From NP936 sp002726085 (GTDB lineage Bacteria > Acidobacteriota > Vicinamibacteria > Vicinamibacterales > UBA8438): 64,000 bases of DNA. The stretch covers positions 11,169 through 75,168 of the forward strand of contig DASCQF010000074.1 in assembly GCA_036012905.1 (NCBI GenBank), written 5' to 3'. Positions 52,974 to 62,233 of the stretch are shown in pieces. The notes under the pieces are model-generated. The model saw only the letters and a list, made by a program, of their open reading frames with translations. It did no database searches and was not told the DNA's origin. Both the position numbers and the translations under genes were made by a program. How positions within the stretch are numbered: position 1 is the stretch's first letter; each line of letters starts with the position of its first letter.

Positions 52974-55667
52974 CTACCGCACGATGCGCGGCGTCAGAAA
53001 GATCATCAGCTCGTCCGCGCTTTCGGTTCGGTCGGTGCTCTTGAAGAGCCACCCCAGCAAGGGAATTCGGTGCAGCATCGGCGTGCGATTGTTGCGTTCG
53101 CTTTGGGTGTTCTCGTAGATGCCGCCGATGACCGTCGTTTCGCCGTCAGCAACCTGAATCGTCGTCCTTGCCCGCTGGGTCACGATCGAGGGGATCGGCG
53201 GGTCACCCAGCGCGCGACCGAAGTCGGCGAACGAGTTCTCGAGGTCGACTGCCATGATGACGGTGTTCGCATTCGTGATCTGCGGGGTGACCAGGAGGGT
53301 CAGGGCAGCCTCCTTGAACTGCACCGTCACCGTGTTGTTCGCAACCGTCTGATACGGTATCTGGTCACCCTGCAGTATCGAGGCCTCGACGTTGTTCTGC
53401 GTCGTGACTCGCGGGCTGGAGATGATTGACAGCTCCCCCTCGCTCTCGAGCGCCGAGAGGGCGAGGTCGAGGTTGAGCGAGCCGTTCACCGAGCCCATGG
53501 TGAGGCCAAGCGCCGAGGTAGCCGCGCTCACTCCCAGGTTGACCGCCGTCGCCGCGTTCTCGTCTGGCAACGCCCGGGAGTCTAGGCCGGACGGCCCCTG
53601 GCCGTCTGGACCACCGGCGCGACCGGTGATGGCTCCCCGGTTGGGGAACGAGAACGGCAGTGAGTTACCTATCTCCTGTGCGGCGCGACCGGTGACACCC
53701 CACTGCACACCGAGCGCGCGGGCCGAGTCGTGACCCGCCTGCACGATGCGCGCCTCGATCTCCACCTGTGGCTCCGCCCGGTCGAGTGTGTCGAGGAGGT
53801 CGGAAAGGGTAGCGAGCCGGTCTTGGAGCTCGGTAATGACGAGCGTGTTGGTCCGTGCGTCGGTGAACACGTCTCCGACTTCCGATAGCAGGTTGCCGGA
53901 CCTGATGAGCTGTTCCACGTCCTCGGCACTGGCGTAGTTGAGGGCTCGTGTGTAGACCTGCTTCGATCCTGCCAGCGTCGCTTGCTCCTGCAGCTCTCGG
54001 CGCGCCTGCGCCTCGTCTCGGAACCGCTGGACCGAGGCAATACGAACCACCGTACCGTTGACTTCGTAGTCGAGCCCGTTCGTCCGCAGGATGATGTCGA
54101 ACGCCTGATCCCACGGCACCTCGGTAAGCGCGACGTTCACTTCCCCTTGCACGCTCGGGTCGATGACGATGTTCAGACCACGATCGTCGGCAAACACCCG
54201 CAGCACCGCGCGCAGGTCGGCGTTCTGAAAGTTCATCGAGATCGGGTCCCCGGTGAACTCCTGCTGGCCTCCGGCCGTCTGCCCGGGAAATTGCATGACT
54301 GTTCGCGGTGCCGACCCGCCGCTCGCACCGCCACCGCCCCGGAGCGGTAGATACTGCTCCGTCTGTCTGGACGCAGCGACCAGTGTCGCTTCCGGTGCCG
54401 ATTCGTCGGTTGGAACAGCTGGCGGCGCCGGCAAAGCCAGCGGCGACGCGGCTGGGTCGAGGACGAGCGCCATGACGGCGCCAGCCATGGACGGGATCTC
54501 CGGCGACGCTTCGACCCGGAACGGCGCGGTCCACGGCCCGAGACGCTCGACCGGCGTGCTCGCGAGGTCGAGCGCCGGGATGACACCGCCGAGCGACGGC
54601 AGCGCCGGCGACGCTTCGACCCGGAACGGCGCGGTCCACGGCCCGAGACGCTCGACCGGCGTGCTCGCGAGGTCGAGCACCGGGATGACACCGCCGAGCG
54701 ACGGCAGCGCCGGCGACGCCTCGACCCGGAACGGCGCGGCGCTCGGCGCGAGGCGCGCCGCCGGCGTGCTCTCCAGCGCGAGCGCCGACCGTGAGCTACC
54801 TATTGCGTCCAGCTCGCCCCACCGTCCGGCCGACCCCGCTGCCGAATCGATTCCGCTGCCTGTCGCCGCGTCGGCGGCACGGCCGCGCGGGAACACCACC
54901 CGGAGCGACCGAGCGTTTGGTTCCTGGTCGTCGATGTAATAGACCGCGGGACGCATCAGGTCGAGCACGACACGGGTCAGCTCTGGGCTATTGGCGGCCA
55001 CACGCACCTGCTTCACCGGGTCGATTTCGACCCGCGTCACTAACGCCGCCTCAGCCATCAGACGGGGAAAGTCGAAAACGAGACGAGGTGGGAGATGCTC
55101 GGCTTCGAGTATCCGGGCCGGCGAGAGGACGCCGTTGCCGCGCAGCGTCACGCTGACGAAGTGCGACTCCACCGCGGTCTCGACCGACAGGATGGCGGTG
55201 GCCGGACGCCCGCGATCGGCCACCGGCGGCACCGACGCTGCCTTCACAGGTTCTGCTGCCAACGGGACGAACCGCGCAAACCGAACCTGGATCGTCTCCT
55301 GCCGCGAACGCACCTCGTAGGTGGTCGCCTGGCGTAGCCCGATGCGAACCTGTGCCACCTGATTGCCGTTGTCGTCGACGGAGTCCAGGACTTCGAGCGT
55401 GCCGACCGGGTCGTCTGGCGCCGGGCGCAGGCGACTGGACACGTCGCCGGCCGCCACGTCCCGAAGCGTGATGAGAACGGTCAACGGGTCGGGCTGGTGA
55501 CTCGTGTAGGCGGCGTGGCCTGTCGCGGTGATGAACACCGACTGACTGGCCGCTGTCGACTCCGACGTCACATCGACGAGTCGCACGCTGGCCGGTCGCT
55601 CGGCAGCCAGACCGGCGGTCTGCACACACAGGGCGACACCAACCATCGCCTGGAGCCAGCGGGGCAT
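52974..55667 (-). CDS. pilQ: Type IV pilus secretin PilQ
   Basis: 897 residues. A signal peptide is followed by two AMIN-like domains (about 30-270), a Pro-rich linker containing a tandem repeat (about 300-390), an STN domain (about 460-530, MNFQNADLRAVLRVFADDRG), secretin N domains and the secretin gate (about 640-890, ending MIFLTPRIV). It forms the outer-membrane ring through which the pilus passes. GGAGGG precedes the ATG at 55667. Follows pilP directly. Confidence 0.93.
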   Translation of the reverse strand: MPRWLQAMVGVALCVQTAGLAAERPASVRLVDVTSESTAASQSVFITATGHAAYTSHQPDPLTVLITLRDVAAGDVSSRLRPAPDDPVGTLEVLDSVDDNGNQVAQVRIGLRQATTYEVRSRQETIQVRFARFVPLAAEPVKAASVPPVADRGRPATAILSVETAVESHFVSVTLRGNGVLSPARILEAEHLPPRLVFDFPRLMAEAALVTRVEIDPVKQVRVAANSPELTRVVLDLMRPAVYYIDDQEPNARSLRVVFPRGRAADAATGSGIDSAAGSAGRWGELDAIGSSRSALALESTPAARLAPSAAPFRVEASPALPSLGGVIPVLDLASTPVERLGPWTAPFRVEASPALPSLGGVIPALDLASTPVERLGPWTAPFRVEASPEIPSMAGAVMALVLDPAASPLALPAPPAVPTDESAPEATLVAASRQTEQYLPLRGGGGASGGSAPRTVMQFPGQTAGGQQEFTGDPISMNFQNADLRAVLRVFADDRGLNIVIDPSVQGEVNVALTEVPWDQAFDIILRTNGLDYEVNGTVVRIASVQRFRDEAQARRELQEQATLAGSKQVYTRALNYASAEDVEQLIRSGNLLSEVGDVFTDARTNTLVITELQDRLATLSDLLDTLDRAEPQVEIEARIVQAGHDSARALGVQWGVTGRAAQEIGNSLPFSFPNRGAITGRAGGPDGQGPSGLDSRALPDENAATAVNLGVSAATSALGLTMGSVNGSLNLDLALSALESEGELSIISSPRVTTQNNVEASILQGDQIPYQTVANNTVTVQFKEAALTLLVTPQITNANTVIMAVDLENSFADFGRALGDPPIPSIVTQRARTTIQVADGETTVIGGIYENTQSERNNRTPMLHRIPLLGWLFKSTDRTESADELMIFLTPRIVR
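54501..54770. repeat. 105-bp tandem repeat within pilQ
   Basis: Two nearly identical 105-base units (54501-54605 and 54606-54710) and a partial, diverged third (from 54711). Each codes for 35 residues around TPVERLGPWTAPFRVEASPA. It sits in the linker before the STN domain; copy number could vary between strains. Confidence 0.85.
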
Positions 55668-55669
55668 CG

Positions 55670-56185
55670 TCAACGGCCCTCCTCGGCGTCGCGCAGGGCC
55701 TTGCGAACCTGGCGCTCGGTCACGGGCGACAGCGGGTCGCTGACCTCCTGCAAGAAGACGACAGCCTCAGCCGTGATCTCCAGCACCGCCCCGTCGAATA
55801 GCCGATCGTCGGTGCGCACGATGTAGCTCTTGTTGTCTGGCGCCTCCAGGACCGCAAGATACGCGCCGCCGCTGAGCACCACGCCCCGGAGCGCTACCTC
55901 GTTGATGCCCAGACCCCTCAGACCATCCACGCGCTCCCGAGTGGACGGCAAATCGGCACCACGGGCCAGCAGGCTCACGAATGGATCGCGACGTCCCGCG
56001 GCATCGTAGGAATAGACATCCGTCGGCTCGACGGTCTCAGGCTCGATCGTCTCGGTAACCTCGGAAGGCTGCTCAGGCGCGGGCACCGGCTGAGACAAGG
56101 CACGCACTGCGGGTGCGGGCGCCAGTCCACCGGCTCCGATGAGTAGCGCCAGCGCCACTCCCCCACCTGGTATCACAGCACTCAT
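55670..56185 (-). CDS. pilP: Type IV pilus lipoprotein PilP
   Basis: 171 residues. A hydrophobic N-terminus, a Pro/Glu-rich linker and the small beta domain starting RRDPFVSLLARG, with LRGVVLSGGAYLAVLEAPDNK and VRTDDRLFDGAVLEI. No lipobox cysteine is seen, so it may not be lipidated. Links PilQ to PilNO. Starts 14 bases after pilO. Confidence 0.85.
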   Translation of the reverse strand: MSAVIPGGGVALALLIGAGGLAPAPAVRALSQPVPAPEQPSEVTETIEPETVEPTDVYSYDAAGRRDPFVSLLARGADLPSTRERVDGLRGLGINEVALRGVVLSGGAYLAVLEAPDNKSYIVRTDDRLFDGAVLEITAEAVVFLQEVSDPLSPVTERQVRKALRDAEEGR

Positions 56186-56198
56186 GCGGATTGATGCC

Positions 56199-56792
56199 TC
56201 ACGCCGCCGGTGCGGGCTCCGCCTCCGCCTCCGGAGGCTCGAGTAGGACAAACGTCGTGGCGGTGCATTCGGCTGTGATCGTGAGGTTGAGCTCTGCCGG
56301 CTCCCTGACCCGGATTACCACGTCGCTGATATTGATGATTCGAGAGAATTTGCTGATTCGATCGAAGAACATGCCCAGGTTGTGGTAAGTGCCGTCGAGT
56401 TGCAGCCGAATCGGCCACTCAGAGTGCATCTCACGCATGATCGCCGCCTGTGGCTGAAAGGCCCGAATGGTCAGGTTCGACTGCGACGCAAAGGTCTGGA
56501 GGCGCCGCAGCAACCCTGCGACCTCCTCCTGCTCTGGCAACACCGCGCTCAGCGCCTCCAACCGGTTGTTCAAGTCGTCGACCTCCGCCTGGAACTCGGC
56601 CAACTCGATCGCATCCTGTTGGGCCTGTTCGACTTCCGCCAACTTCTGCTCCAGCTCGACCTGCTTCTGCGCCTGCGCATCCCGCTGCGGGCCGATGTAG
56701 TAGATGCGGAACACCACGAACAACGCGATGGCGACAAGCAGGAACGCCCCGATCTGTCCAGACCACGGCAACTTGTTGAGTCCGAGCTCCAT
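56199..56792 (-). CDS. pilO: Type IV pilus assembly protein PilO
   Basis: 197 residues. One membrane helix (about 13-33), coiled coil (about 38-85) and a ferredoxin-like domain (about 110-185). LPEQEEVAGLLRRLQTFASQ is a typical PilO segment. Pairs with PilN in the inner membrane. A gap of 142 bases without a gene separates it from pilN. Confidence 0.9.
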   Translation of the reverse strand: MELGLNKLPWSGQIGAFLLVAIALFVVFRIYYIGPQRDAQAQKQVELEQKLAEVEQAQQDAIELAEFQAEVDDLNNRLEALSAVLPEQEEVAGLLRRLQTFASQSNLTIRAFQPQAAIMREMHSEWPIRLQLDGTYHNLGMFFDRISKFSRIINISDVVIRVREPAELNLTITAECTATTFVLLEPPEAEAEPAPAA

Positions 56793-56934
56793 ACCTCTGC
56801 CTCCGGGCTATCGGTCAGGGCGACGCGGGCCTCTAGACATAAGGTGACGACCTGTGGCGGCGACGCTCGGCACCCAAGATGCCGGTCTCGCCCACCGCGA
56901 CATCGAAGACGTGACCGCCACGCGGACCGACAGG

Positions 56935-57507
56935 TCAGGAGGACGGCAACCTGAACTCGGCCCGTAACTCGAAACGGACCACCTCGCCGGCTTCCTGAGT
57001 CTCCAGCTGACCATCGATGATCTCCACCGGTAACACGAAGTACCCGGACGACTCGAGGGCGACGACCATGTCTGACAAGGCAGTCAGTGTCGTCGCCTGT
57101 CCGAATATGGAAATGTCGGGACCCTCCTGCCGCAATTCCGTCAGCCACACGCCGTCCGGGAGCCCGCGACTGATCTCGTCGAGCATCCTCCCCGGCCCGG
57201 CCTCTCCCGCGCGCAGCTCCTCGATAAGGGCGACCCGCCGAGCCAACTCGGCGCTCCGCGTCTCGAACTCGTTGCGACGCTCAACGACGTCGGACATGCT
57301 CGCCAGCTCCTGATTCACCGAAACGAGCTGCTCGTCGAGCCTGATCGTCTCCCCCCGCACGGACACCACCTGCCAGACCACGACGGCGACAACCACGACG
57401 AAGATCGCGCCGCAGGCCAAGGTGAACTTCTGTCCCAGATCGATTCCGATGCTGAACCGACGCCTGGCGCGGTCGCGCTCGACCGCCATCAGATTGATGC
57501 GGATCAT
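56935..57507 (-). CDS. pilN: Type IV pilus assembly protein PilN
   Basis: 190 residues. MIRINLM at the start (the motif that docks on PilM), one membrane helix (about 28-50), coiled coil and a ferredoxin-like domain (RMLDEISRGLPDGVWLTELR). Overlaps pilM by four bases. Confidence 0.92.
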   Translation of the reverse strand: MIRINLMAVERDRARRRFSIGIDLGQKFTLACGAIFVVVVAVVVWQVVSVRGETIRLDEQLVSVNQELASMSDVVERRNEFETRSAELARRVALIEELRAGEAGPGRMLDEISRGLPDGVWLTELRQEGPDISIFGQATTLTALSDMVVALESSGYFVLPVEIIDGQLETQEAGEVVRFELRAEFRLPSS

Positions 57508-58604
57508 CGGTCGTCCTCTTCCCGCAGGGCGAGGCCGACGGCGACCGCGCTGGTCGCTACCAGCTCCTGACGCAGCTCCTGACTGAACTGCTTGGTGTCG
57601 AACGCGATCTGACGGAACGGATCGAAGTGCGAGATCGGCAGGTCGAATCGGGCCTCGAGCGCGTCAACGAAGCCCTCGACACCGGCTGCGCCGCCGCTCA
57701 CGAACAGTTGGTCGATGCGGTCAGAGGCCGCAGTCGCCTTGAAGAAATCGAAGGTCTTCTCGATCTCGAGCAGCAGATTCTCGGTGACATTCAAGATGGT
57801 CGGGAGGGCCTCCTCCATGCTGACCCCCTCGACGGGCAGTCCTCGCTTCAGCAGGTCGGCATCTTCGAACGACAGGCTCAGATCCGTCTGCAGCGCCTCG
57901 GTGTAGGCGTTGCCACCGAGGGAGATGTCGCGCGTAAAGAGCGATTGGCCGCCCTCGATGATGTTGATGTTCATGGCACTCGCGCCGGCGTTCACGAGCA
58001 CGACCACCTGGGACATGTCGATGCCGTAGTTGATCTCGTAGGCGTTCTGCAGTGCGAACGCGTCCACGTCGACCACCACCGGCACTCGGCCCGCCTGGGA
58101 AATGACCGCCGAGTAGTCGGCAATCTTCTCCTTCTTGGCCGCCACGAGCAGCACGTCCATGGTGTCCTGATTCGGATCGTCCGCGACGGCCTCGATCACC
58201 TGATAGTCGATGTTCACATCTTGGATGTCGAACGGGATGTATTGCTCGGCCTCCCAGTAAATCGACTCGGCCAGCTCATCATCGCTCATCAGCGGCAACG
58301 TAATCTTCTTCACGATCACGGCATTACCGGACAGCGACGCCACGACCTCTTTGGTCTTGATCTTGGTCTTCTCAAAAACCTGCCGTATGACGTCGGCCAC
58401 GACGCCACCGTCGATGATGGACCCGTCGACGATGCTGTCGGGCGGCACCGCCTCGGTGCCGATCGCGGCCACCTTGTAGCCGTTGGTTGTCAAACGCAGC
58501 TCGACTGCTTTCACGGCGCTCGACCCGATGTCGAGCCCAACCAGCGATTTCGTTCGGCTGAAGAACACGCTTTCTGCCTCGCTCAGCCAGAAGCTGCCGG
58601 CCAT
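57504..58604 (-). CDS. pilM: Type IV pilus assembly protein PilM
   Basis: 366 residues, actin-like fold: SLVGLDIGSSAVKAVEL, DVNIDYQVI and VLVNAGASAMNINI are typical. Cytoplasmic, binds the PilN N-terminus. A candidate promoter is just upstream. First gene of pilMNOPQ. Confidence 0.94.
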   Translation of the reverse strand: MAGSFWLSEAESVFFSRTKSLVGLDIGSSAVKAVELRLTTNGYKVAAIGTEAVPPDSIVDGSIIDGGVVADVIRQVFEKTKIKTKEVVASLSGNAVIVKKITLPLMSDDELAESIYWEAEQYIPFDIQDVNIDYQVIEAVADDPNQDTMDVLLVAAKKEKIADYSAVISQAGRVPVVVDVDAFALQNAYEINYGIDMSQVVVLVNAGASAMNINIIEGGQSLFTRDISLGGNAYTEALQTDLSLSFEDADLLKRGLPVEGVSMEEALPTILNVTENLLLEIEKTFDFFKATAASDRIDQLFVSGGAAGVEGFVDALEARFDLPISHFDPFRQIAFDTKQFSQELRQELVATSAVAVGLALREEDDR

Positions 58605-58615
58605 CCTGACATTTC

Positions 58616-58644
58616 ACGCTACGCCTGCGCCGATTCGGCGTCAA
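58616..58644 (-). promoter_or_regulatory. Candidate promoter of pilMNOPQ
   Basis: Minus-strand TTGACG (58639-58644), 17-base spacer, TAGCGT (58616-58621), about 12 bases before the pilM ATG; the leader would be very short. Confidence 0.35.
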
Positions 58645-58962
58645 GCCGGCCGAGCCGACCTGTCTCGCCCGGTGCTCCAGACGTCCGCCGTCTCCGTGCA
58701 TCTCGGTGTATCGGCCGGGATTGACCGCCCCTGCACCCGCCTTCGCCCGGTCTCCTGCTCACGGAGCTTTGGTGAGGCGGGCCCGCTTTCGCGCGGGCAG
58801 CCCCGCGACCACCCGCCTGGACTTGATGTCCGGAGTCAGAAGACCGTTGCTCATGTTCCTGAGCGCGGCGCCCGGCTGGCAAGGTGCGACGATGCAGCAA
58901 CGGACTTCTGACTCGGGACACTAGCTGCAGGGAGACTCGAACGGTATTCGGGCACGCGGAAA
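58645..58962. other. Gap between pilM and rplM
   Basis: No gene seen on either strand. It contains the 19-bp inverted repeat at 58833-58914, then the rplM promoter. Confidence 0.4.
58833..58914. repeat. Inverted pair of heptad sequences
   Basis: GAGTCAGAAG-A-CCGTTGCT (58833-58851) and its complement (58896-58914) match at 18 of 19 positions across a 44-base centre. The arm tips are the dispersed heptad unit. Confidence 0.65.
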
Positions 58963-58964
58963 TC

Positions 58965-58993
58965 TTGACAACCAGGCTAATTGCCCGTATCAT
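58965..58993 (+). promoter_or_regulatory. Promoter of rplM-rpsI
   Basis: Perfect TTGACA (58965-58970), 17-base spacer, TATCAT (58988-58993); leader of about 35 bases. The best promoter match in the window, as expected for ribosomal protein genes. Confidence 0.8.
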
Positions 58994-59034
58994 TTGAGTT
59001 TATGTCTGTGGTCGGAGGGGCCACTGGAGAAGCG

Positions 59035-59466
59035 ATGTCTACGTACGTTCCGACGCCGGCAACCATCCAACGAGAGTGGCATGTCATCGATGCCGGCGAG
59101 CATGTGCTGGGGCGAGTCGCAACGGTCGCGGCCAAATTGCTCCAGGGCAAGCACAAGCCCCAATATGCGCCTTTCCTCGACACAGGTGATTTCGTCATCA
59201 TCACTAACGCTGCCAGGGTCACTCTGACGGGGGCGAAGGAAGAACAGAAACTCTACCGCTATCACAGCGGTTACGAGGGTGGCCTGCGCGAGGAGCGTGC
59301 CAAGACCCTGAGGCAGCGGCGACCGGCGCGCATGGTGGAAGAGGCGGTTCGCGGGATGTTGCCAAAAACCAAGCTGGGTAACGCGATGTATCGCAAGCTG
59401 AAGGTGTATGCGGGGCCAGACCACCCGCATGCAGCCCAGCGGCCCGCCCCACTCGAGGTATCCTGA
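59035..59466 (+). CDS. rplM: 50S ribosomal protein L13
   Basis: 143 residues. REWHVIDAGEHVLGRVAT, KHKPQYAPFLDTGDFVIITNA and KLKVYAGPDHPHAAQ are conserved. GGAGA lies just before the ATG. Paired with rpsI as in most bacteria. Confidence 0.97.
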   Translation: MSTYVPTPATIQREWHVIDAGEHVLGRVATVAAKLLQGKHKPQYAPFLDTGDFVIITNAARVTLTGAKEEQKLYRYHSGYEGGLREERAKTLRQRRPARMVEEAVRGMLPKTKLGNAMYRKLKVYAGPDHPHAAQRPAPLEVS

Positions 59467-59467
59467 C

Positions 59468-59860
59468 GTGGCAGCAACGAGTTTTTACGGTACTGGCCGG
59501 CGCAAATCGTCGACCGCACGTGTGTTCCTCAAGCCTGGTTCTGGTGAAATCGTCATCCGAGGATCGTCTCTCGAAAAGCGTTTTCCGTCTGAAGCGATTC
59601 GGACGCGCATCATGACGCCGCTGCAGCTGGCCGAAGCGACCGACAAGGTCGACATCCTGGCAACGGCCAAAGGTGGCGGCATCACCGGCCAGGCCGATGC
59701 CTTGCGGCTCGGCATTGCCCGGGCGTTGGTGCAGTTTGACGAGGAGTTGCGTCCGGTTCTGAAAAAGGCGGGAATGCTCACTCGCGATGCCCGGATCAAA
59801 GAGCGGAAGAAATACGGACTGGCTGGCGCCCGGAAGCGCTTCCAGTTCAGCAAGCGCTAA
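59468..59860 (+). CDS. rpsI: 30S ribosomal protein S9
   Basis: 130 residues. YGTGRRKSSTARVFLKPGSG at the start and the basic tail KKYGLAGARKRFQFSKR, which reaches the P site. GTG start one base after rplM. Confidence 0.97.
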   Translation: MAATSFYGTGRRKSSTARVFLKPGSGEIVIRGSSLEKRFPSEAIRTRIMTPLQLAEATDKVDILATAKGGGITGQADALRLGIARALVQFDEELRPVLKKAGMLTRDARIKERKKYGLAGARKRFQFSKR

Positions 59861-59875
59861 GGGAATGGAGGCAGC

Positions 59876-60661
59876 TTGACGTCGATCGCTATCAAAGACC
59901 TGCTCGAGGCCGGCGTGCATTTCGGGCACCAGACCAGGCGCTGGAACCCGAAGATGAAGCCATACATCTTTGGTGCCCGCAATGGGATCTACATCCTTGA
60001 CCTCAGCAAGACGGCCACGCTGTTCGACGAGGCCGAAGCATTCGTCCGCGACCTCGCGGCCAACGGCAAGACCGTGCTGTTTGTGGGCACCAAGCGCCAG
60101 GCCCAGGACCTCGTGCAGGAAGAAGCGAAGCGTTGCGGCATGTTCTTCGTCAACGAGCGATGGCTGGGTGGCCTGCTGACCAACTTCGTGACGATCCAAC
60201 GCAGCATCGCGCGACTCCGCGACCTGGAAGCGATGGCGGAAGACGGGCGGTACGACACCTTCTCCAAGAAGGAGATCGCGCGCAAGGAAAAGGAAAAACG
60301 GAAGCTCTACAAGAACCTGGACGGCATTCGTCACATGTCGCGGCTACCGGACGCGGTGTTCGTCGTCGATACCCGCAAGGAGAAGATTGCGGTCGACGAA
60401 GCCCGCAAGCTGAAGATTCCGGTCATGGGGATTGTTGACACCAATTGTGACCCGGATGACGTTGACTACATCATTCCGGGTAACGACGATGCCCTGCGGT
60501 CGATCAGGCTATTCCTGACCCGTATCGCCGATGCCGCCATTGCTGGTCGTGGACTGCGCGAGGCAACGCAAAACGCGCCCGCGGATGCAGCGGCAGGTGG
60601 CTCGAGCTCGGCGCCGGCCCCGGCGAAGGCTGAACGGGCCGTATCGCCGGCCTCCGTTTGA
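59876..60661 (+). CDS. rpsB: 30S ribosomal protein S2
   Basis: 261 residues. LLEAGVHFGHQTRRWNPKM, GTKRQAQDLVQEEAKRCGM and VMGIVDTNCDPDDVDYIIPG are diagnostic. TTG start with GGAGG upstream. The Ala-rich C-terminal tail (about 232-261) is variable in the family. Part of rplM-rpsI-rpsB-tsf-pyrH-frr. Confidence 0.97.
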   Translation: MTSIAIKDLLEAGVHFGHQTRRWNPKMKPYIFGARNGIYILDLSKTATLFDEAEAFVRDLAANGKTVLFVGTKRQAQDLVQEEAKRCGMFFVNERWLGGLLTNFVTIQRSIARLRDLEAMAEDGRYDTFSKKEIARKEKEKRKLYKNLDGIRHMSRLPDAVFVVDTRKEKIAVDEARKLKIPVMGIVDTNCDPDDVDYIIPGNDDALRSIRLFLTRIADAAIAGRGLREATQNAPADAAAGGSSSAPAPAKAERAVSPASV

Positions 60662-60686
60662 CGCCTCGTTCATACGACCATCAACG

Positions 60687-60710
60687 GCGCCGGCGAGTCA
60701 CTGCCGGCGC
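60687..60710 (+). terminator. Hairpin between rpsB and tsf
   Basis: GCGCCGGC/GCCGGCGC, perfect eight-base-pair stem, eight-base loop, followed by TTGTTGCG rather than a T-run. Possibly partial termination or mRNA processing. Confidence 0.35.
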
Positions 60711-60794
60711 TTGTTGCGTACCGCCCCACCACGCGTGGCCCCCATAGGGCGACACGCATCTGCGCACCTCTTATCGTGCTGAGGAAGAATCAAC

Positions 60795-61397
60795 ATGGCC
60801 ATTTCCGCCACACAGGTAAAGGAACTCCGTGACAAGACCGGAGCCGGATTCATGGACTGCAAGTCGGCATTAGCAGAGGTCGATGGCGACATCGACAAAG
60901 CGGTGACGATACTGCGCACTCGCGGACAGGCGCGTGCCGCGAAGCGCTCGGGGCGCAGCACCAGTCAGGGCCTGGTGGCGAGCTATATACACATGGGTGG
61001 TCAGGTCGGCGTGCTGGTCGAGGTTGGCTGCGAGTCCGACTTCGTCGCGCGCACTGACGAGTTTCAGCAGTTGGTCCGGGAGATCGCGATGCACATCGCG
61101 GCAGCCAACCCGCTGTATGCAACCCGGGAGGCGGTGCCGGCCGAGGACCTCGACAGGGAGAAGGCCATCTTCCGAGCGCAGTTTGAGGCCTCCAACAAGC
61201 CGCCGCAGGTCGTCGACAAGATCGTCGAAGGCAAGGTGAACAGCTACTACCAGCAGGTCGTGCTCCTGGACCAGCCGTCCATTCGAGACCCCAAGACCTC
61301 GGTCGGCGCTTTGGTCACGGCAGCGATCGCCAAGATGGGCGAAAACATCACCATTCCTCGCTTCGCTCGGTTCAAAATCGGCGACGCGGCGAACTGA
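60795..61397 (+). CDS. tsf: Elongation factor Ts, short form
   Basis: 200 residues; E. coli EF-Ts is 283. Here one core subdomain is present, as in Thermus-type. VKELRDKTGAGFMDCKSAL and EVGCESDFVARTDEF are intact. It exchanges GDP for GTP on EF-Tu. Confidence 0.96.
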   Translation: MAISATQVKELRDKTGAGFMDCKSALAEVDGDIDKAVTILRTRGQARAAKRSGRSTSQGLVASYIHMGGQVGVLVEVGCESDFVARTDEFQQLVREIAMHIAAANPLYATREAVPAEDLDREKAIFRAQFEASNKPPQVVDKIVEGKVNSYYQQVVLLDQPSIRDPKTSVGALVTAAIAKMGENITIPRFARFKIGDAAN

Positions 61398-61462
61398 CTC
61401 CGGTTCGACGGCGTAACCTCACACGCGACCGGCCTGCTGCCCGACGCGTGTTCGGTCTGCGC

Positions 61463-61468
61463 TATAAT
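61463..61468 (+). promoter_or_regulatory. Perfect -10 box directly before pyrH
   Basis: TATAAT ends 11 bases before the pyrH ATG; predicted leader of about five bases. No good -35 is visible. Confidence 0.4.
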
Positions 61469-61479
61469 CCCCACACTCG

Positions 61480-62223
61480 ATGCCTGCCCCAGCCTATCAG
61501 CGCGTGCTTCTCAAGCTTTCGGGCGAGGCGCTCATGGGCGATCGCGAATATGGAATCGCCCCTGTCGTGGCCGATCAGATCGCGGCGGAGATCGTCGAGG
61601 TCCGTCAACTCGGAGTCGAGCTGGCAGTCGTCATTGGCGGCGGCAACATATTCCGGGGACTGGCGGCCAGCGCGAAGGGCATGGACCGCACTACCGCCGA
61701 CAACATGGGAATGCTGGCGACGGTGATGAACGCGCTCGCGCTCTCAGACGCGCTCGAGCGTCATGGCAGCGACACGCGCGTCCTGACTGCCATCGAGATG
61801 CGCACCGTCGCAGAACCGTTCATCCGTCGGCGCGCCATTCGACATCTCGAAAAAGGGCGGGTCGTCCTGTTCGCTGCCGGCACTGGGAACCCTTATTTCA
61901 CGACGGACACGGCGGCGGCGTTGCGCGCCATGGAGATTCGGGCCGACGTCATCATGAAGGCGACCAAAGTGGACGGCATCTTCACCGCCGACCCGCTGAC
62001 AGATCCCACCGCCACCCGTCTCGACTCCCTCTCACACCTCGAGGTTCTGGAACGGCGTCTAAATGTAATGGACGCGACCGCGATCTCGCTGTGCATGGAC
62101 AACAAGCTTCCGATCGTCGTCTTCAACCTGACGACACCGGGCAACGTGGTTCGCGCGGTGATGGGGGAAGCGGTCGGGTCTGTGGTCACGCCTGAGCCCA
62201 TCACGATTGGCAGAAAGGGATGA
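61480..62223 (+). CDS. pyrH: UMP kinase
   Basis: 247 residues. RVLLKLSGEALMG, VVIGGGNIFRGL, TADNMGMLATVMNALAL and the VVLFAAGTGNPYFTTDTAA loop are intact. It makes UDP from UMP. Between tsf and frr as usual. Confidence 0.97.
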   Translation: MPAPAYQRVLLKLSGEALMGDREYGIAPVVADQIAAEIVEVRQLGVELAVVIGGGNIFRGLAASAKGMDRTTADNMGMLATVMNALALSDALERHGSDTRVLTAIEMRTVAEPFIRRRAIRHLEKGRVVLFAAGTGNPYFTTDTAAALRAMEIRADVIMKATKVDGIFTADPLTDPTATRLDSLSHLEVLERRLNVMDATAISLCMDNKLPIVVFNLTTPGNVVRAVMGEAVGSVVTPEPITIGRKG

Positions 62224-62233
62224 GTGTCCCGAG

